A DNA stretch of 53,429 bases. Origin: Verrucomicrobiaceae bacterium. Lineage in GTDB: Bacteria > Verrucomicrobiota > Verrucomicrobiia > Verrucomicrobiales > Verrucomicrobiaceae. Numbering within the stretch: position 1 is the first letter of the stretch; every line of letters starts with the position of its first letter. Both the position numbers and the translations under genes were made by a program. The notes beneath the pieces are model-generated. The model made no database searches. It had not been told where the DNA came from and saw nothing but the letters and a program-made list of their open reading frames with translations. Where the stretch lies: positions 1 through 53,429 of the forward strand of contig CANETF010000008.1 of the NCBI GenBank assembly GCA_947440575.1. The letters are read 5' to 3'. Positions 8,033 through 17,456 of this stretch are shown piece after piece.

Positions 8033-9225
8033 GCACCAACCAAGCAAGACTGAATCGAGTCGATCAAGGTACAGAGCTCTTTATTGACGCTCTTCGAGGC
8101 GCAGCTGCGTTGTTTGTTTTTGGTTCTCATTCATTCGATTTGGCTGTATCGCGAATCCACGGGTGGGACTTTGGAGAGAATCCTCCGATGTGGCGGTTCT
8201 TGAGGTCCGTTTTTGGAACCGGGGAGCATTGGGTTTGGTGTTTCTTTGTGATCTCTGGTTTTTGTATTCAGCTATCTATAGGCCGAAGTTTAAAAGAGGG
8301 ACGGTTCAAGATCGGACCCTATTTGATGGCCAGGCTGAGTCGAATTTATCCCCTTTTTCTAGTTGGACTAGCACTCGCCGTTATCACTTATGGGCTTGCG
8401 CCGGCAATAGGGGGATTTGATGGTCATGTGCCCACACGACAATTTTGGGCTAGCCTTTTCAGTCTGCAGATTTTCACGAATACCTATCCATCGTATGATC
8501 CTTCATGGAGTCTGAGCTGTGAAATGATCTACTATATTGCGTGGCCTTTGCTGCTGTTATTGACAGGTAGGCGGTTGAGCCGGGCGTTCTCAGTGGGGAT
8601 GTTTTGCAGCATCAGTCTGATAGTTGGGATTCTTTTGATTTGGGCATGGGCGCAACATCATCGAATCGATGAGCGTGCTTTTGTGGACGGCCTTTGGGCA
8701 TTGGGAGCTCTTTTCCCCCTTTGGCTATGTGGCGCTTGGTTAGCGACGAACTGGGCTGATTTTTCTGCTACTGTTAGTCGCCGAGTTTGGGTAGGCGGCC
8801 TGATTGTTTTTGGAGGTGCGATTTCATTTCTATTCACGCTCCGATTTTTTCAGTACCCACCGTGGTCTGTGCACATGGGCTCTTGGGTGGCTCTGCCAGG
8901 AATTTTTTTGTCAATTGCAGGCGCCCGGCATGTTGGCCTTGGAGATGCACCACAGTCGGTCAAAACAACCTGCCAATGGCTAGGTCGGTTTAGTTACCCT
9001 TGTTATCTACTGCACTTTCAACTTTTGCACCTACTGGATGAATTTGGATTGCCTCTCCTGCCTAATGCCTGGAGTGCGCAACCCATGGTTCGATTTGGCG
9101 TCTATTTGACTGTGCTTCTGCCCATTCTTGCCTTGATCGGACCGCCATTAGAGAGCGCTTTGATGGCGTGGCGAAGTCGACTCCTGAAGAAAAGGGATCA
9201 GATCACCCTGCAACCTGTATCATGA
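8029..9225 (+). CDS. Acyltransferase 3 (OafA/YrhL-like) membrane protein
   Basis: A polytopic membrane protein of 398 residues with about ten hydrophobic segments. The start FIDALRGAAALFVFGSHS carries the conserved Arg and His of acyltransferase-3 proteins, which move acetyl or other acyl groups from the cytoplasmic side onto sugars. SRIYPLFLVGL and YDPSWSLSCEMIYY are further family blocks. The start is a TTG overlapping the larC stop (TTGA). This is uncommon and implies reading by a ribosome that has just finished larC. It most likely O-acetylates the EPS repeat unit. It lacks the SGNH extension seen in longer OafA-type proteins. Confidence 0.9.
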   Translation: MSTNQARLNRVDQGTELFIDALRGAAALFVFGSHSFDLAVSRIHGWDFGENPPMWRFLRSVFGTGEHWVWCFFVISGFCIQLSIGRSLKEGRFKIGPYLMARLSRIYPLFLVGLALAVITYGLAPAIGGFDGHVPTRQFWASLFSLQIFTNTYPSYDPSWSLSCEMIYYIAWPLLLLLTGRRLSRAFSVGMFCSISLIVGILLIWAWAQHHRIDERAFVDGLWALGALFPLWLCGAWLATNWADFSATVSRRVWVGGLIVFGGAISFLFTLRFFQYPPWSVHMGSWVALPGIFLSIAGARHVGLGDAPQSVKTTCQWLGRFSYPCYLLHFQLLHLLDEFGLPLLPNAWSAQPMVRFGVYLTVLLPILALIGPPLESALMAWRSRLLKKRDQITLQPVS

Positions 9226-10607
9226 CGTTCGAAAGTTCAACAGTTTCGGTTTGGAAAGGAGCCAAGGACTATGGGGATCGAAGTGCAACCATTGGCCAAG
9301 TAGCGGCGGCGATTGATGCACTTCGACTAGGGTTGGATTTTGTGCGGCGAGGAGACAGAGTTGTCATTAAGCCCAATTGGGTGAAAGAGCATGATGAACG
9401 GTTTCCAGGGCCGCATCAATGGGAGCATGTTGTGACTCATCCCGATGTGATTGAAGGAGTGATTCACTGGGTAGCCCCCCGGTTATCGGAAGGCGGAAGC
9501 ATCACGCTATGTGATGCCCCGCAAACAGACTCGTCGTTTGAAGCGTTGAGAAGGTATTGCGAGTTGGATGCCATGCTTAAACGGTGCCGCAATCGGTGGC
9601 CGTCATTGACGATTGAGATACTTGATCTTCGTCCAGAAGAATGGCAATCGGTGGATGGCGTTACTGTATCGAAAACGGAGTTGCCGGGCGACCCACTCGG
9701 GTCCACTCGCATTCGGCTAAACTCTGACAGTGAGTTTGTTGGCTTTCAGGGTTTAGGTCACTTGTATGGCGCTAGCTATAACATGGCTGAGACAAACGAG
9801 CGTCATAGTCGCGAGACCCATGAATACATGCTTTGCCGCACGCCGATGGATGCGGACGTGCTTATCAATATTCCTAAATTGAAGTGCCACAAGAAAGTAG
9901 GCATGACTTGTGCGCTGAAGAATCTTGTTGGTATCAATGCCAATAAGAATTGGCTGCCTCATCATACGGAAGGCACTCCCGAGCAAGGGGGTGATCAGTT
10001 TCCTGCCGGGACCCTCAAGGCGAGACTTGAGCATTCGTGGATGGGGAACATTAAGCGGTTCTTGTTTGGGAAAAAACTGATGAGCAGGCTTTTCGTTCCA
10101 ATCAAGAAGGTGGGTCGATTGGTCTTTGGAGACACTCAAAGGGTTGTACGGAGCGGAAACTGGCACGGTAACGATACGTGCTGGCGAATGGTGGTCGATT
10201 TGAACAAATGCTTGTTCCACTACGACGGACAGGGGCAGTATCGAAGCAAGCCTATAAGATATCTGGTGGTAGTGGATTGTATCGTTGCAGGGGAAGGCAA
10301 TGGGCCGATGTCTCCTGATCGAAAGCCGTGTGGCATCATTGTGGCAGGTGCCAATCCCGTAGCCGTAGATTCAGTTTGTTGCGCCTTGATGGGCTTTGAT
10401 TGGAGGAAGATTCGGCTTTTGGCGGGTTGTTTCGCTGTAACGAAGCTCCCCATAGTTCATTTCGCCTATGAGGCCATCCAGATTGTCTCGAATCACTTGC
10501 CATGGAACGTGCCATTGAGTGCCTTTGGTCGCGAAGACGGACTCAAATTCAGACCCCACTTTGGGTGGGTAGGTGCCATTGAAAAGGGCGATGTAAAGTC
10601 GTCCTAG
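9222..10607 (+). CDS. DUF362 domain-containing protein
   Basis: A 461-residue soluble protein of the DUF362 family. Recognisable blocks are GDRVVIKPNWVKEHD near residues 44-58, LINIPKLKCHKKVGMTCALK near 215-235, and VVDCIVAGEGNGP followed by ANPVAVDSVCCALMG near the C-terminus. DUF362 has no settled reaction; some members carry ferredoxin domains, but no CxxCxxC cluster is seen here. The gene is translationally coupled to the acyltransferase (ATGA at 9222-9225) and lies 1.2 kb after larC. It is therefore a candidate user of the Lar cofactor, though this is inference only. In-frame codons upstream of ATG 9222 overlap the acyltransferase and are not needed. Confidence 0.85.
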   Translation: MTFESSTVSVWKGAKDYGDRSATIGQVAAAIDALRLGLDFVRRGDRVVIKPNWVKEHDERFPGPHQWEHVVTHPDVIEGVIHWVAPRLSEGGSITLCDAPQTDSSFEALRRYCELDAMLKRCRNRWPSLTIEILDLRPEEWQSVDGVTVSKTELPGDPLGSTRIRLNSDSEFVGFQGLGHLYGASYNMAETNERHSRETHEYMLCRTPMDADVLINIPKLKCHKKVGMTCALKNLVGINANKNWLPHHTEGTPEQGGDQFPAGTLKARLEHSWMGNIKRFLFGKKLMSRLFVPIKKVGRLVFGDTQRVVRSGNWHGNDTCWRMVVDLNKCLFHYDGQGQYRSKPIRYLVVVDCIVAGEGNGPMSPDRKPCGIIVAGANPVAVDSVCCALMGFDWRKIRLLAGCFAVTKLPIVHFAYEAIQIVSNHLPWNVPLSAFGREDGLKFRPHFGWVGAIEKGDVKSS

Positions 10608-10636
10608 TTTTGGCCAGAGAATCAGATATCAATAAA

Positions 10637-11263
10637 ATGACAGCAAAGCCTATTAAGCTTCACCTGGGTGCCTTTAACGACCCCAAGGCCGGGTGGCTCA
10701 ATACCGATATCACGCCCCACATCTGGGTAGCGAAGATTCCAGGTTTGGCCTGGCTTCTTTACAAAGCTGGCCGGATGACAAGCGAGCGATTTGGTGAGCA
10801 TCAACGAGGTGTCTTCAGGAATCTGAGGTACATGAATGTATGCAGGCCACTTCCGTTACTAGACGCTAGTTGCAGTAGTGTCTTCAGTTCCCACATGCTG
10901 GAGCATTTGTTCAGTTGGGATGCGGAATCCTTGGTGAGAGAGATCTTTCGCATCCTGCAGTCCGGAGGTGTTTTGCGGATCGTCGTTCCGAGTCTTCACT
11001 ACTGCGTCAAACTCTATGACCCAGAGGACCCCTCAGCCATGCTACAAGGCATTTTCGAGTGTAGTCGGTCGGGTGCAAAGAACCGCCATCAATGGATGTA
11101 CACTGAACGATCGTTGTGCGACTTGTTGAGTCGGAATGGATATGTTCATGTGAGGGCCTGGGAATACAAGGAGGGGCGTTGCGAGGATGTTGCGCTTATT
11201 GATAACAGACCAGAAAACAGTATTTACATCGAGGGTGAAAAGCCCGCTACCCTTGTTGTATGA
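10637..11263 (+). CDS. SAM-dependent methyltransferase-like protein
   Basis: About 208 residues. The start KLHLGAFNDPKAGWLNTDI is a degenerate version of methyltransferase motif I as found in EPS-cluster proteins. SVFSSHMLEHL and EIFRILQSGGVLRIVVPS correspond to motifs II-III of class I methyltransferases. The GxGxG loop is weakened to LGAFND, so AdoMet binding is not assured. I start it at ATG 10637 because family similarity begins there. A TTG at 10610 is in frame and would add nine residues. Its likely target is an EPS sugar or a small molecule made by neighbouring enzymes. Confidence 0.7.
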   Translation: MTAKPIKLHLGAFNDPKAGWLNTDITPHIWVAKIPGLAWLLYKAGRMTSERFGEHQRGVFRNLRYMNVCRPLPLLDASCSSVFSSHMLEHLFSWDAESLVREIFRILQSGGVLRIVVPSLHYCVKLYDPEDPSAMLQGIFECSRSGAKNRHQWMYTERSLCDLLSRNGYVHVRAWEYKEGRCEDVALIDNRPENSIYIEGEKPATLVV

Positions 11264-11266
11264 AGC

Positions 11267-12667
11267 ATGTCGATTGAAGATAGGCTGTATCCATTGCGAA
11301 GGCTTTATGAGGGGGCTCCTCAGGCAATAAAGTCGACCATTGGGCTGGCCTATCGTCATTTACCAATCGGATGGAGGCATGGCAAAAATTTTGGCCGATT
11401 CGCAAAAGAGGCGATTGAGTCCGAAAGCTGGTCAAAGGAAGCGCAGATTGCCTATCAAACCGAAGCGGTGAAGAGGTCGCTACGAGCTGCAGCCGAGTGC
11501 CCCTATTATCAACGCCGTTTTTTGGAACATGGAGTTGATCCTTTGCAATTCGAAGATTTGTCCGAGTTGGTGAAGTATCCGTTACTTTCAAAAGAAGATC
11601 TGATTTTTCATCGGGAAGCGATGCTCAATCAGCGGATTGCTGCCTCGTCCCGGCTTTACATGTCAACGGGCGGGTCGTCTGGTGTTCCTGTAGGGTTCTA
11701 CCTGCATAAGGGGGTTAGCCGAGCGAAAGAACAGGCCTATCTCGAGGCACAATGGAGGCGGAGAGGCTATCAACCGGGGGATCCGACGGCAGTTATTCGA
11801 GGTGCCGTGACGAGCCGTGTTTCAGATGGGAGTGTTTGCTACTATGACGCCAGTCGGAATTGGTTGGTGCTGTCATCTTATCACCTGAATCGTGAGAGGT
11901 TCCCCGAGTATCTGAGGGCGCTAAATCGATTCAAGCCCAAGCACCTGCATGCCTATCCTAGCGCTGCTCTTGCTCTGGCTCGAGAGATGTTGGAGAGAAA
12001 TGCTAAACTTGAGTTTCAATTTGCGTCGATCTTATGTGGTTCTGAGAAACTGAGTCCCGAGTCGCAGACATTTTTAGAGACGCACTTCGACGCGCCGGTT
12101 TTTCATTGGTATGGGCACAGTGAAAGGGTTGTTCTAGCGAGTCAGGGGCGGCGTTCCAACCATCTGTATTTTTGGCCGGGTTATGGTTATGTTGAGTTTG
12201 GTCCTCCAAACGAGACTTCTCACCGAGAGATTATTGGGACTTCATTCCACAATGACGTCATGCCTTTGATTCGTTACAGGACAGGCGATTACGTCAAGAT
12301 GCCGGATGAGTTGGAGGGGGAACTACCAATGACTGAAGTTGGTGATGTTGTGGGTCGTGAATACGAGTTTCTGTTGAGTGATCAACACCGGCGAGTGTCA
12401 TTGACGGCGATAAATATGCATGATGACCTTTTTGAGGGCCTGCTAGCAGTTCAATTTTTTCAAGCGTCCCCCGGTTTAGTCGAGTTCCGATTTCGACCCG
12501 GGTTGGGTTGGAAGCCGAGACGGTTGGATACTATCCGTGAGGGATTGAAAGCGAAACTTGGGGAGGATTTTGAGATTAAGTTAGTCGAAGTGAAAGAGGT
12601 ACAAAAGACGGCAGCAGGCAAACATTGCTGGTTGTTGTCGCAATTGGGAACGGAGGTGACCGGATGA
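11267..12667 (+). CDS. CapK/PaaK-like adenylate-forming enzyme
   Basis: A 466-residue member of the phenylacetate-CoA ligase-like (CapK) branch of the ANL superfamily. The P-loop STGGSSGVPVGFY lies at about residues 133-145. HWYGHSE near residue 280 and MPLIRYRTGDYVKM near residue 340 match the adenylate-binding and hinge motifs. CapK-type proteins are common in capsule and EPS clusters and are thought to activate a carboxylate, often for amide formation on a sugar, but few have been tested. The gene sits 3 bp after the methyltransferase gene and overlaps the next by ATGA. Substrate is not predictable. No signal peptide. Confidence 0.82.
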   Translation: MSIEDRLYPLRRLYEGAPQAIKSTIGLAYRHLPIGWRHGKNFGRFAKEAIESESWSKEAQIAYQTEAVKRSLRAAAECPYYQRRFLEHGVDPLQFEDLSELVKYPLLSKEDLIFHREAMLNQRIAASSRLYMSTGGSSGVPVGFYLHKGVSRAKEQAYLEAQWRRRGYQPGDPTAVIRGAVTSRVSDGSVCYYDASRNWLVLSSYHLNRERFPEYLRALNRFKPKHLHAYPSAALALAREMLERNAKLEFQFASILCGSEKLSPESQTFLETHFDAPVFHWYGHSERVVLASQGRRSNHLYFWPGYGYVEFGPPNETSHREIIGTSFHNDVMPLIRYRTGDYVKMPDELEGELPMTEVGDVVGREYEFLLSDQHRRVSLTAINMHDDLFEGLLAVQFFQASPGLVEFRFRPGLGWKPRRLDTIREGLKAKLGEDFEIKLVEVKEVQKTAAGKHCWLLSQLGTEVTG

Positions 12668-13446
12668 ACGAGGCGTTGCTTATGGGGCAGGTCCTGGGTT
12701 GTGGATTGAACATTGAATCCTACGAGTCTGCGACAAAGCTCCTCGTTTCGATGACACAGGATGGTGTGTCGCATTTGGTGGCAGCAGCCAATACCCACTT
12801 GGTAAGCGAGGCGCACGAAGATCCGGAATTTGGAAGAGTGCTTGAGCGTTTTGACCTGGTATTGCCGGATGGTATGCCGTTGGTTTGGGCGCTACAAATG
12901 GATGGGCACGGCATTCAAGAAAGAGTGTACGGACCCTACTTGATGGACTATGTGATTCGACACGCACCAATTGAATTGAAGCACTACTTCTTTGGCGGCA
13001 CTGAGCAATGCTTGCAGGCGTTGAGAGAAAAATTGGTTGGTTTGCGCCCAGGGCTACAAATCGTCGGAATGGTGTCACCACCCTTTGGAGAATGGGATCC
13101 TTTAACGGAGAGCCGGTTGATTGAAGAAATCAATCGCGCCGAGGCGGATTTGATATGGGTTGCCCTGGGGGGGGTGAAGCAAGAGAAGTGGCTCGCTGCC
13201 CATCAAAATGAGTTCAAGACGGGTGTGTTTCTGGCGGTAGGCGATGCATTTGTGCTTCTGGCTGGCTTGAGGGCTTTTGCTCCGGCTTGGATGCAACGGA
13301 TTGGAATGACTTGGCTGTATCGATTGGCGCAGGAACCGAAGCGTTTGATGAGCAGGTATTTAAAATACAATGCCCGGTTTGTGATCTCGTTTATGAGGGA
13401 ACGATGGATGCTGGCACATGGTCAGAGACTGAAAGTGAATCGATGA
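12664..13446 (+). CDS. WecG/TagA/CpsF family glycosyltransferase
   Basis: A 260-residue GT26 enzyme. Such enzymes transfer N-acetylmannosaminyl or related sugars to a polyprenyl-linked acceptor at the membrane. The family core is clear: AAANTHLVSEA, then LVLPDGMPLVWA with the catalytic-region Asp, and DLIWVALGGVKQEKW, where the family has GxPkQE. A strong GGAGG at 12652-12656 stands 7 nt before ATG 12664. That start overlaps the previous stop, so upstream codons in this frame are not used. The C-terminal basic stretch (RLMSRYLKYNARF) is the typical membrane-contact appendage. Confidence 0.92.
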   Translation: MNEALLMGQVLGCGLNIESYESATKLLVSMTQDGVSHLVAAANTHLVSEAHEDPEFGRVLERFDLVLPDGMPLVWALQMDGHGIQERVYGPYLMDYVIRHAPIELKHYFFGGTEQCLQALREKLVGLRPGLQIVGMVSPPFGEWDPLTESRLIEEINRAEADLIWVALGGVKQEKWLAAHQNEFKTGVFLAVGDAFVLLAGLRAFAPAWMQRIGMTWLYRLAQEPKRLMSRYLKYNARFVISFMRERWMLAHGQRLKVNR

Positions 13447-15593
13447 AGCAGGTTGCGCAATACCAAGATGGCCGACTTGAGTTGCAGGAGGTAGCTGCTC
13501 CTCAACTGGTCCCTGGCGGTGTGTTGGTTCGAACCACCTGTTCGATCATTTCTCCGGGCACAGAGAAAATGAAATTGGAGCAGGCGCGAATGTCATTGTT
13601 GCAAAAGGCCCGGGCGCGGCCGGATCAAGTGAGGAAGGTGTTGGATACAGCGCGGACGTTGGGCTGGAAGTCGGCCTATGAGAAGGTGAAAAACCGTTTG
13701 GAGTCACCGACGCCGCTAGGGTACTCCGCAGCAGGAGTCGTCGAAGCGGTCGACCCGCTCAATAGGCGGTTTCGGGTGGGGGACAGGGTGGCGTGCGGCG
13801 GTGCTGAGTGTGCTTTTCATGCTGAATACATTTCAGTTCCGGATCTGCTTGCCTCACCTATTCCGGATGGCGTTGAAGATTGGGAGGCTGCCTACACGAC
13901 CTTGGCTGCCATCGCGATGCAGGGTGTGCGTCAGACGAACTCCAGAATTGGAGATCGGATCCTCGTCATTGGTCAAGGCCTAGTAGGTTTATTGGTGACC
14001 CGACTGTTGCAACTCTCCGGCGCGCGAGTGCTTGCCTCGGACTATGATGATTCTCGGTTACGGATCGCCGAAACAATGGGCGCTGAGCGGATCGTGAATC
14101 CTGGGGTGAATTCGATCGCGGATTGTGTGTCGGAGTGGACTATGGGTGATGGCGTTGATGCGGTGGTCATCTGTGCTAGCGGGAAAGGGAAGGGCGTAGC
14201 AGATACAGCGATCGCTAGTGTTCGGGATCGCGGATTGCTAGTGATCGTGGGGAATCATGATGCGGAGCTTTCATGGAAGACGGCATACATGAAGGATATT
14301 CAAGTTCGGTATTCAAAAAGCTACGGACCAGGACGGTACGACCCGAGCTATGAGTGGGGTGGCATAGACTATCCGATTGGACATGTCAGATGGACAGAAA
14401 ACAGGAATTTCGAAGCATGCCTGCAGTTGATGAAGACTGGGCAGTTGGACCTGACTGCATTAACGACACGGCGTGCACCCTTTGATACCGTTTTGCAGGT
14501 TTATGAAAAACTGGTGCAACCTGGAAACACGGATGTTGGGGTGGTTCTAGAGTATGGTTACTCGGTGCCGGACTCGGTGCCTGCTGGACAGCAAGTCGGA
14601 GGAGATCCAAAAAAACTACAGGCGATGACCTTGAATGAGGTCGACCGCATTCATGTTCTTGGTGCGGGCAATTTTGCCCGCACCATGCTGCTACCTCATC
14701 TAAAAGGGCATCTCCAATTTGGAGCGGTCGTCAATGGCACTGGTTTGAGTGCAAGCCACGTGAAGGACAAATTTGGTTTTGAGACCGCAGGAACGGATCC
14801 TGGGGCGGCTTTCGGAAACAGTCGAGGAGCGGTGTTGATTGCAACCAGGCATCATTTGCATGCTCCTTTTGTTTTGCTTGGACTGAAGTCCGATCAACAT
14901 GTCTTTGTTGAGAAGCCCCTGTGTTTGGAGCGGGATGAACTTGAGCGGATTGACGAGGCGATGGCCAATAGTCGAGGCAGCGTAATGGTGGGTTTTAACC
15001 GGCGATTTGCGCCTGCGGTGGTTGAGGCGAGAAAGCTACTAAGCTTGCAGGCCGGACCAAAGGCGGTGACCTATCAGGTGTTTGCTGGGGAACTGCCAAA
15101 AGAGCATTGGTATGCCAATATCGAAGAAAGTGGCGGGCGCATTCTGGGTGAAGCCTGTCACTTCTTTGACTTTTTCACTTACATGATTGGGAGCCGACCG
15201 ATTACCATATCGGCGCTTCCGATCGGGAATGGGAATGGTTCAGACTGCTTGTGCGCTCAGGTAGGCTTTGCAGATGGATCGACTGCGCAACTGCTCTACA
15301 CCGCATCAGGAGATCATGCCTTCCCCAAGGAAACGTGGCGAATTTTTTGTGGGAATGCAGTCGTTGAATGCGACAATTTCCAGAGGCTGACAATCTATCA
15401 ACGTCGCAAGAAACTGGAACACACCTACTCCTCGAAGGGGCACGCGGAAGAAATGAAAGCGTGGCGTGAATTCTTGAAGGGTAAGTGCGATCATCCCTTG
15501 CCTTATTCTGAGTCCCGAAAAAGCATGATGCTTACTTTTGCCGCACTGCAAGCAGTTAGGGAGAACAGGACCATAGGCCTTGATTTGCTATGA
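13443..15593 (+). CDS. Bi-domain oxidoreductase: zinc-type dehydrogenase + Gfo/Idh/MocA
   Basis: A 716-residue fusion. Residues about 1-370 form a medium-chain dehydrogenase: PLGYSAAGVVEAVD, the GDRVACGG turn, and a Rossmann loop VIGQGLVGLLV near residue 175. Residues about 400-716 form a Gfo/Idh/MocA oxidoreductase: HVLGAGNFARTMLLPHL as NAD(P) loop, then VFVEKPLCL, the EKP motif that binds substrate. This fused pair occurs in many EPS clusters beside a heparinase-like gene, as here. The two domains probably carry out linked oxidation and reduction of a sugar or sugar acid. The start is ATG 13443, overlapping the upstream stop; the 52 upstream in-frame codons lie inside the preceding gene. 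Confidence 0.9.
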   Translation: MKQVAQYQDGRLELQEVAAPQLVPGGVLVRTTCSIISPGTEKMKLEQARMSLLQKARARPDQVRKVLDTARTLGWKSAYEKVKNRLESPTPLGYSAAGVVEAVDPLNRRFRVGDRVACGGAECAFHAEYISVPDLLASPIPDGVEDWEAAYTTLAAIAMQGVRQTNSRIGDRILVIGQGLVGLLVTRLLQLSGARVLASDYDDSRLRIAETMGAERIVNPGVNSIADCVSEWTMGDGVDAVVICASGKGKGVADTAIASVRDRGLLVIVGNHDAELSWKTAYMKDIQVRYSKSYGPGRYDPSYEWGGIDYPIGHVRWTENRNFEACLQLMKTGQLDLTALTTRRAPFDTVLQVYEKLVQPGNTDVGVVLEYGYSVPDSVPAGQQVGGDPKKLQAMTLNEVDRIHVLGAGNFARTMLLPHLKGHLQFGAVVNGTGLSASHVKDKFGFETAGTDPGAAFGNSRGAVLIATRHHLHAPFVLLGLKSDQHVFVEKPLCLERDELERIDEAMANSRGSVMVGFNRRFAPAVVEARKLLSLQAGPKAVTYQVFAGELPKEHWYANIEESGGRILGEACHFFDFFTYMIGSRPITISALPIGNGNGSDCLCAQVGFADGSTAQLLYTASGDHAFPKETWRIFCGNAVVECDNFQRLTIYQRRKKLEHTYSSKGHAEEMKAWREFLKGKCDHPLPYSESRKSMMLTFAALQAVRENRTIGLDLL

Positions 15594-17437
15594 TTGGGAC
15601 TCAAAGCATGAGTTGGTACTGGCATCGATTGCGGGCGATGGATGGCTCGGAGATCGCTGGTCGAATTGTTGAAAAGGGAAGAGAGCTTCGCGGGCGAAGA
15701 TCTCGGGGCCAACTGACGGGTTTTCGTCTGGGTCCAGTAAATCTAGAGACTGGAAGACTCTTGCCTGATCCCAAGCAGGCGGCAGAATCGCTGCGCTCAA
15801 ATCTACGTGCCAAAGCGTCAGCGATTCGAGAAGGGCGATGGCTAGTGTTTGGATGGAAAGAGGTCAAGATGTCTGACCCTCCACGGTGGAATTGGGATGC
15901 AGTGCATGATCGCACCGCCCCATTGGATGAGCCATCGGCCTCCCTTGATTATCGTCATTTGAATGGTGGCGCCGACCCCAGATCTGTGTGGGAGATCAAT
16001 CGGTGGTCAGAAATAGTTATTCTAGCACAAAATGCTTGGTTGAACGGGGAGTTGGAAGATGCCCGAATGGCGCAGCGATGGTTGCGGGACTGGTCGGAAG
16101 AGAATCCAATCGGAGAGGGCATTAATTGGACCAGTTGTCTTGAGGTGGCGTTGAGGCTGATAAACTTTACTTGGGTTGATCAATTGTTGCGATTTTCGGG
16201 CGATGCGGAGGTGCGGGCTGAGCAAGAAGCACTGGCTTCGAGGATTGTGCCTGAACACGTTTGGTGGATATGGAGGCACCGATCTTTTGGGTCTTCGGCG
16301 AACAATCACCTTTTGGGAGAACTCACAGGATTGATTCTTGCTGCCCGGCGATGGCCAAGTTTGATTGGGATTGCATGCTCTGCGGAAAATGCTTGGCAGC
16401 AGATGCAAGAGCAGGTACTGCTTCAGTTTGCGGGTGACGGTGGCAATCGAGAGCAGGCCTTGCACTATCACCAGTTCGCGTTGGAGTTGGCTTTGCAAGC
16501 GCAGCGAGTGATGGGAGGAGGGCGACCGGAGTTTGGCGCAGTGATCAATCGAGCAGCCGAATATCTTGCGGTTCTGGCACAGTCTGACGAGGCTTGGGAC
16601 TTTGGGGATAGCGACGACGCCGAGGTTACGCCGTTGACGGGAGATCGTCGTCGTGCTGCCGCGGAGTGGCAGGGTTGGATTCGGGAATCACCTGTTGGCG
16701 AAAGTCTCGCCTTTTGGCTTGGGCATCCGCCGAGAGTGGAACTTCCTGATCCGCATCAATGGCATGTATTTCCGGAGAGCGGGCATGCCATCAAACAGGC
16801 GGGCCTTTGGAGGGCGCGTTTTGACGCTTCACCGCTGGGGTTTGGAAAAATGGCAGCCCATGGACACCTTGATGCGTTGCATGTGTCGCTTTGGATTGGA
16901 GGCAAGGCGGTTTTGATTGATCCGGGGACTGGGGCCTACTATAGCGATGCGGATCTGAGGGCGAGATTGGCGGGCTGGGAAGCCCACAACGGGCCGTTGC
17001 CGGAGACTGGCCGACATGGTCCTGAGCGAATGGGACCTTTTCTTTGGGTTCGTCACCATGAGCCGCCGCGGTTGCGTTTGGAAGGGGACGCTGCCGTTGC
17101 GTGTTTGGCTTGTGATGGGCCGTTTGTGAAGCGTGAAGTCCGTTTATCTGAAGAGAGGGGTGTTGAGATCCTTGACCGGGTTTGCAACAGTCTGCGGCAC
17201 AACGTGACTTGGATCCTGGCGCCAGATTGGAAGATTGCGCCCTTTGGGGATGGTCGATATCGATTGATTCATGAAGATGGGACTCGGTTGATGCTTGAGT
17301 TTGAAGGGCTTGATGCGGTCAAGGTTGAGTGTATTGGCGTAGAGGTGTCACCTCATTTTCTCGAGGTGCGGACTAGCCAGGCTATACGGCTCTGCTTTAC
17401 TCGCGAGATTAGAACGCGGGTTCAGCATGCCCGTTGA
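15590..17437 (+). CDS. Heparinase II/III family protein (polysaccharide lyase-like)
   Basis: A 615-residue protein with an N-terminal helical toroid (about residues 1-360) and a C-terminal beta-sandwich. Typical family sites are SFGSSANNHLLGELTGL near residues 236-252, with the Asn-His pair used in lyase catalysis, QALHYHQFALELA, and AAHGHLDALHVSLWIGGKAVLIDPGT near residues 422-447. No signal peptide is seen, so in EPS clusters such proteins may act on the growing polymer in an unusual way or be exported otherwise. It overlaps the bi-domain oxidoreductase gene by ATGA. Lyase activity and substrate are inferred from the family. Confidence 0.88.
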   Translation: MIGTQSMSWYWHRLRAMDGSEIAGRIVEKGRELRGRRSRGQLTGFRLGPVNLETGRLLPDPKQAAESLRSNLRAKASAIREGRWLVFGWKEVKMSDPPRWNWDAVHDRTAPLDEPSASLDYRHLNGGADPRSVWEINRWSEIVILAQNAWLNGELEDARMAQRWLRDWSEENPIGEGINWTSCLEVALRLINFTWVDQLLRFSGDAEVRAEQEALASRIVPEHVWWIWRHRSFGSSANNHLLGELTGLILAARRWPSLIGIACSAENAWQQMQEQVLLQFAGDGGNREQALHYHQFALELALQAQRVMGGGRPEFGAVINRAAEYLAVLAQSDEAWDFGDSDDAEVTPLTGDRRRAAAEWQGWIRESPVGESLAFWLGHPPRVELPDPHQWHVFPESGHAIKQAGLWRARFDASPLGFGKMAAHGHLDALHVSLWIGGKAVLIDPGTGAYYSDADLRARLAGWEAHNGPLPETGRHGPERMGPFLWVRHHEPPRLRLEGDAAVACLACDGPFVKREVRLSEERGVEILDRVCNSLRHNVTWILAPDWKIAPFGDGRYRLIHEDGTRLMLEFEGLDAVKVECIGVEVSPHFLEVRTSQAIRLCFTREIRTRVQHAR

Positions 17438-17456
17438 ATGACGGTTTTTTTGATCA

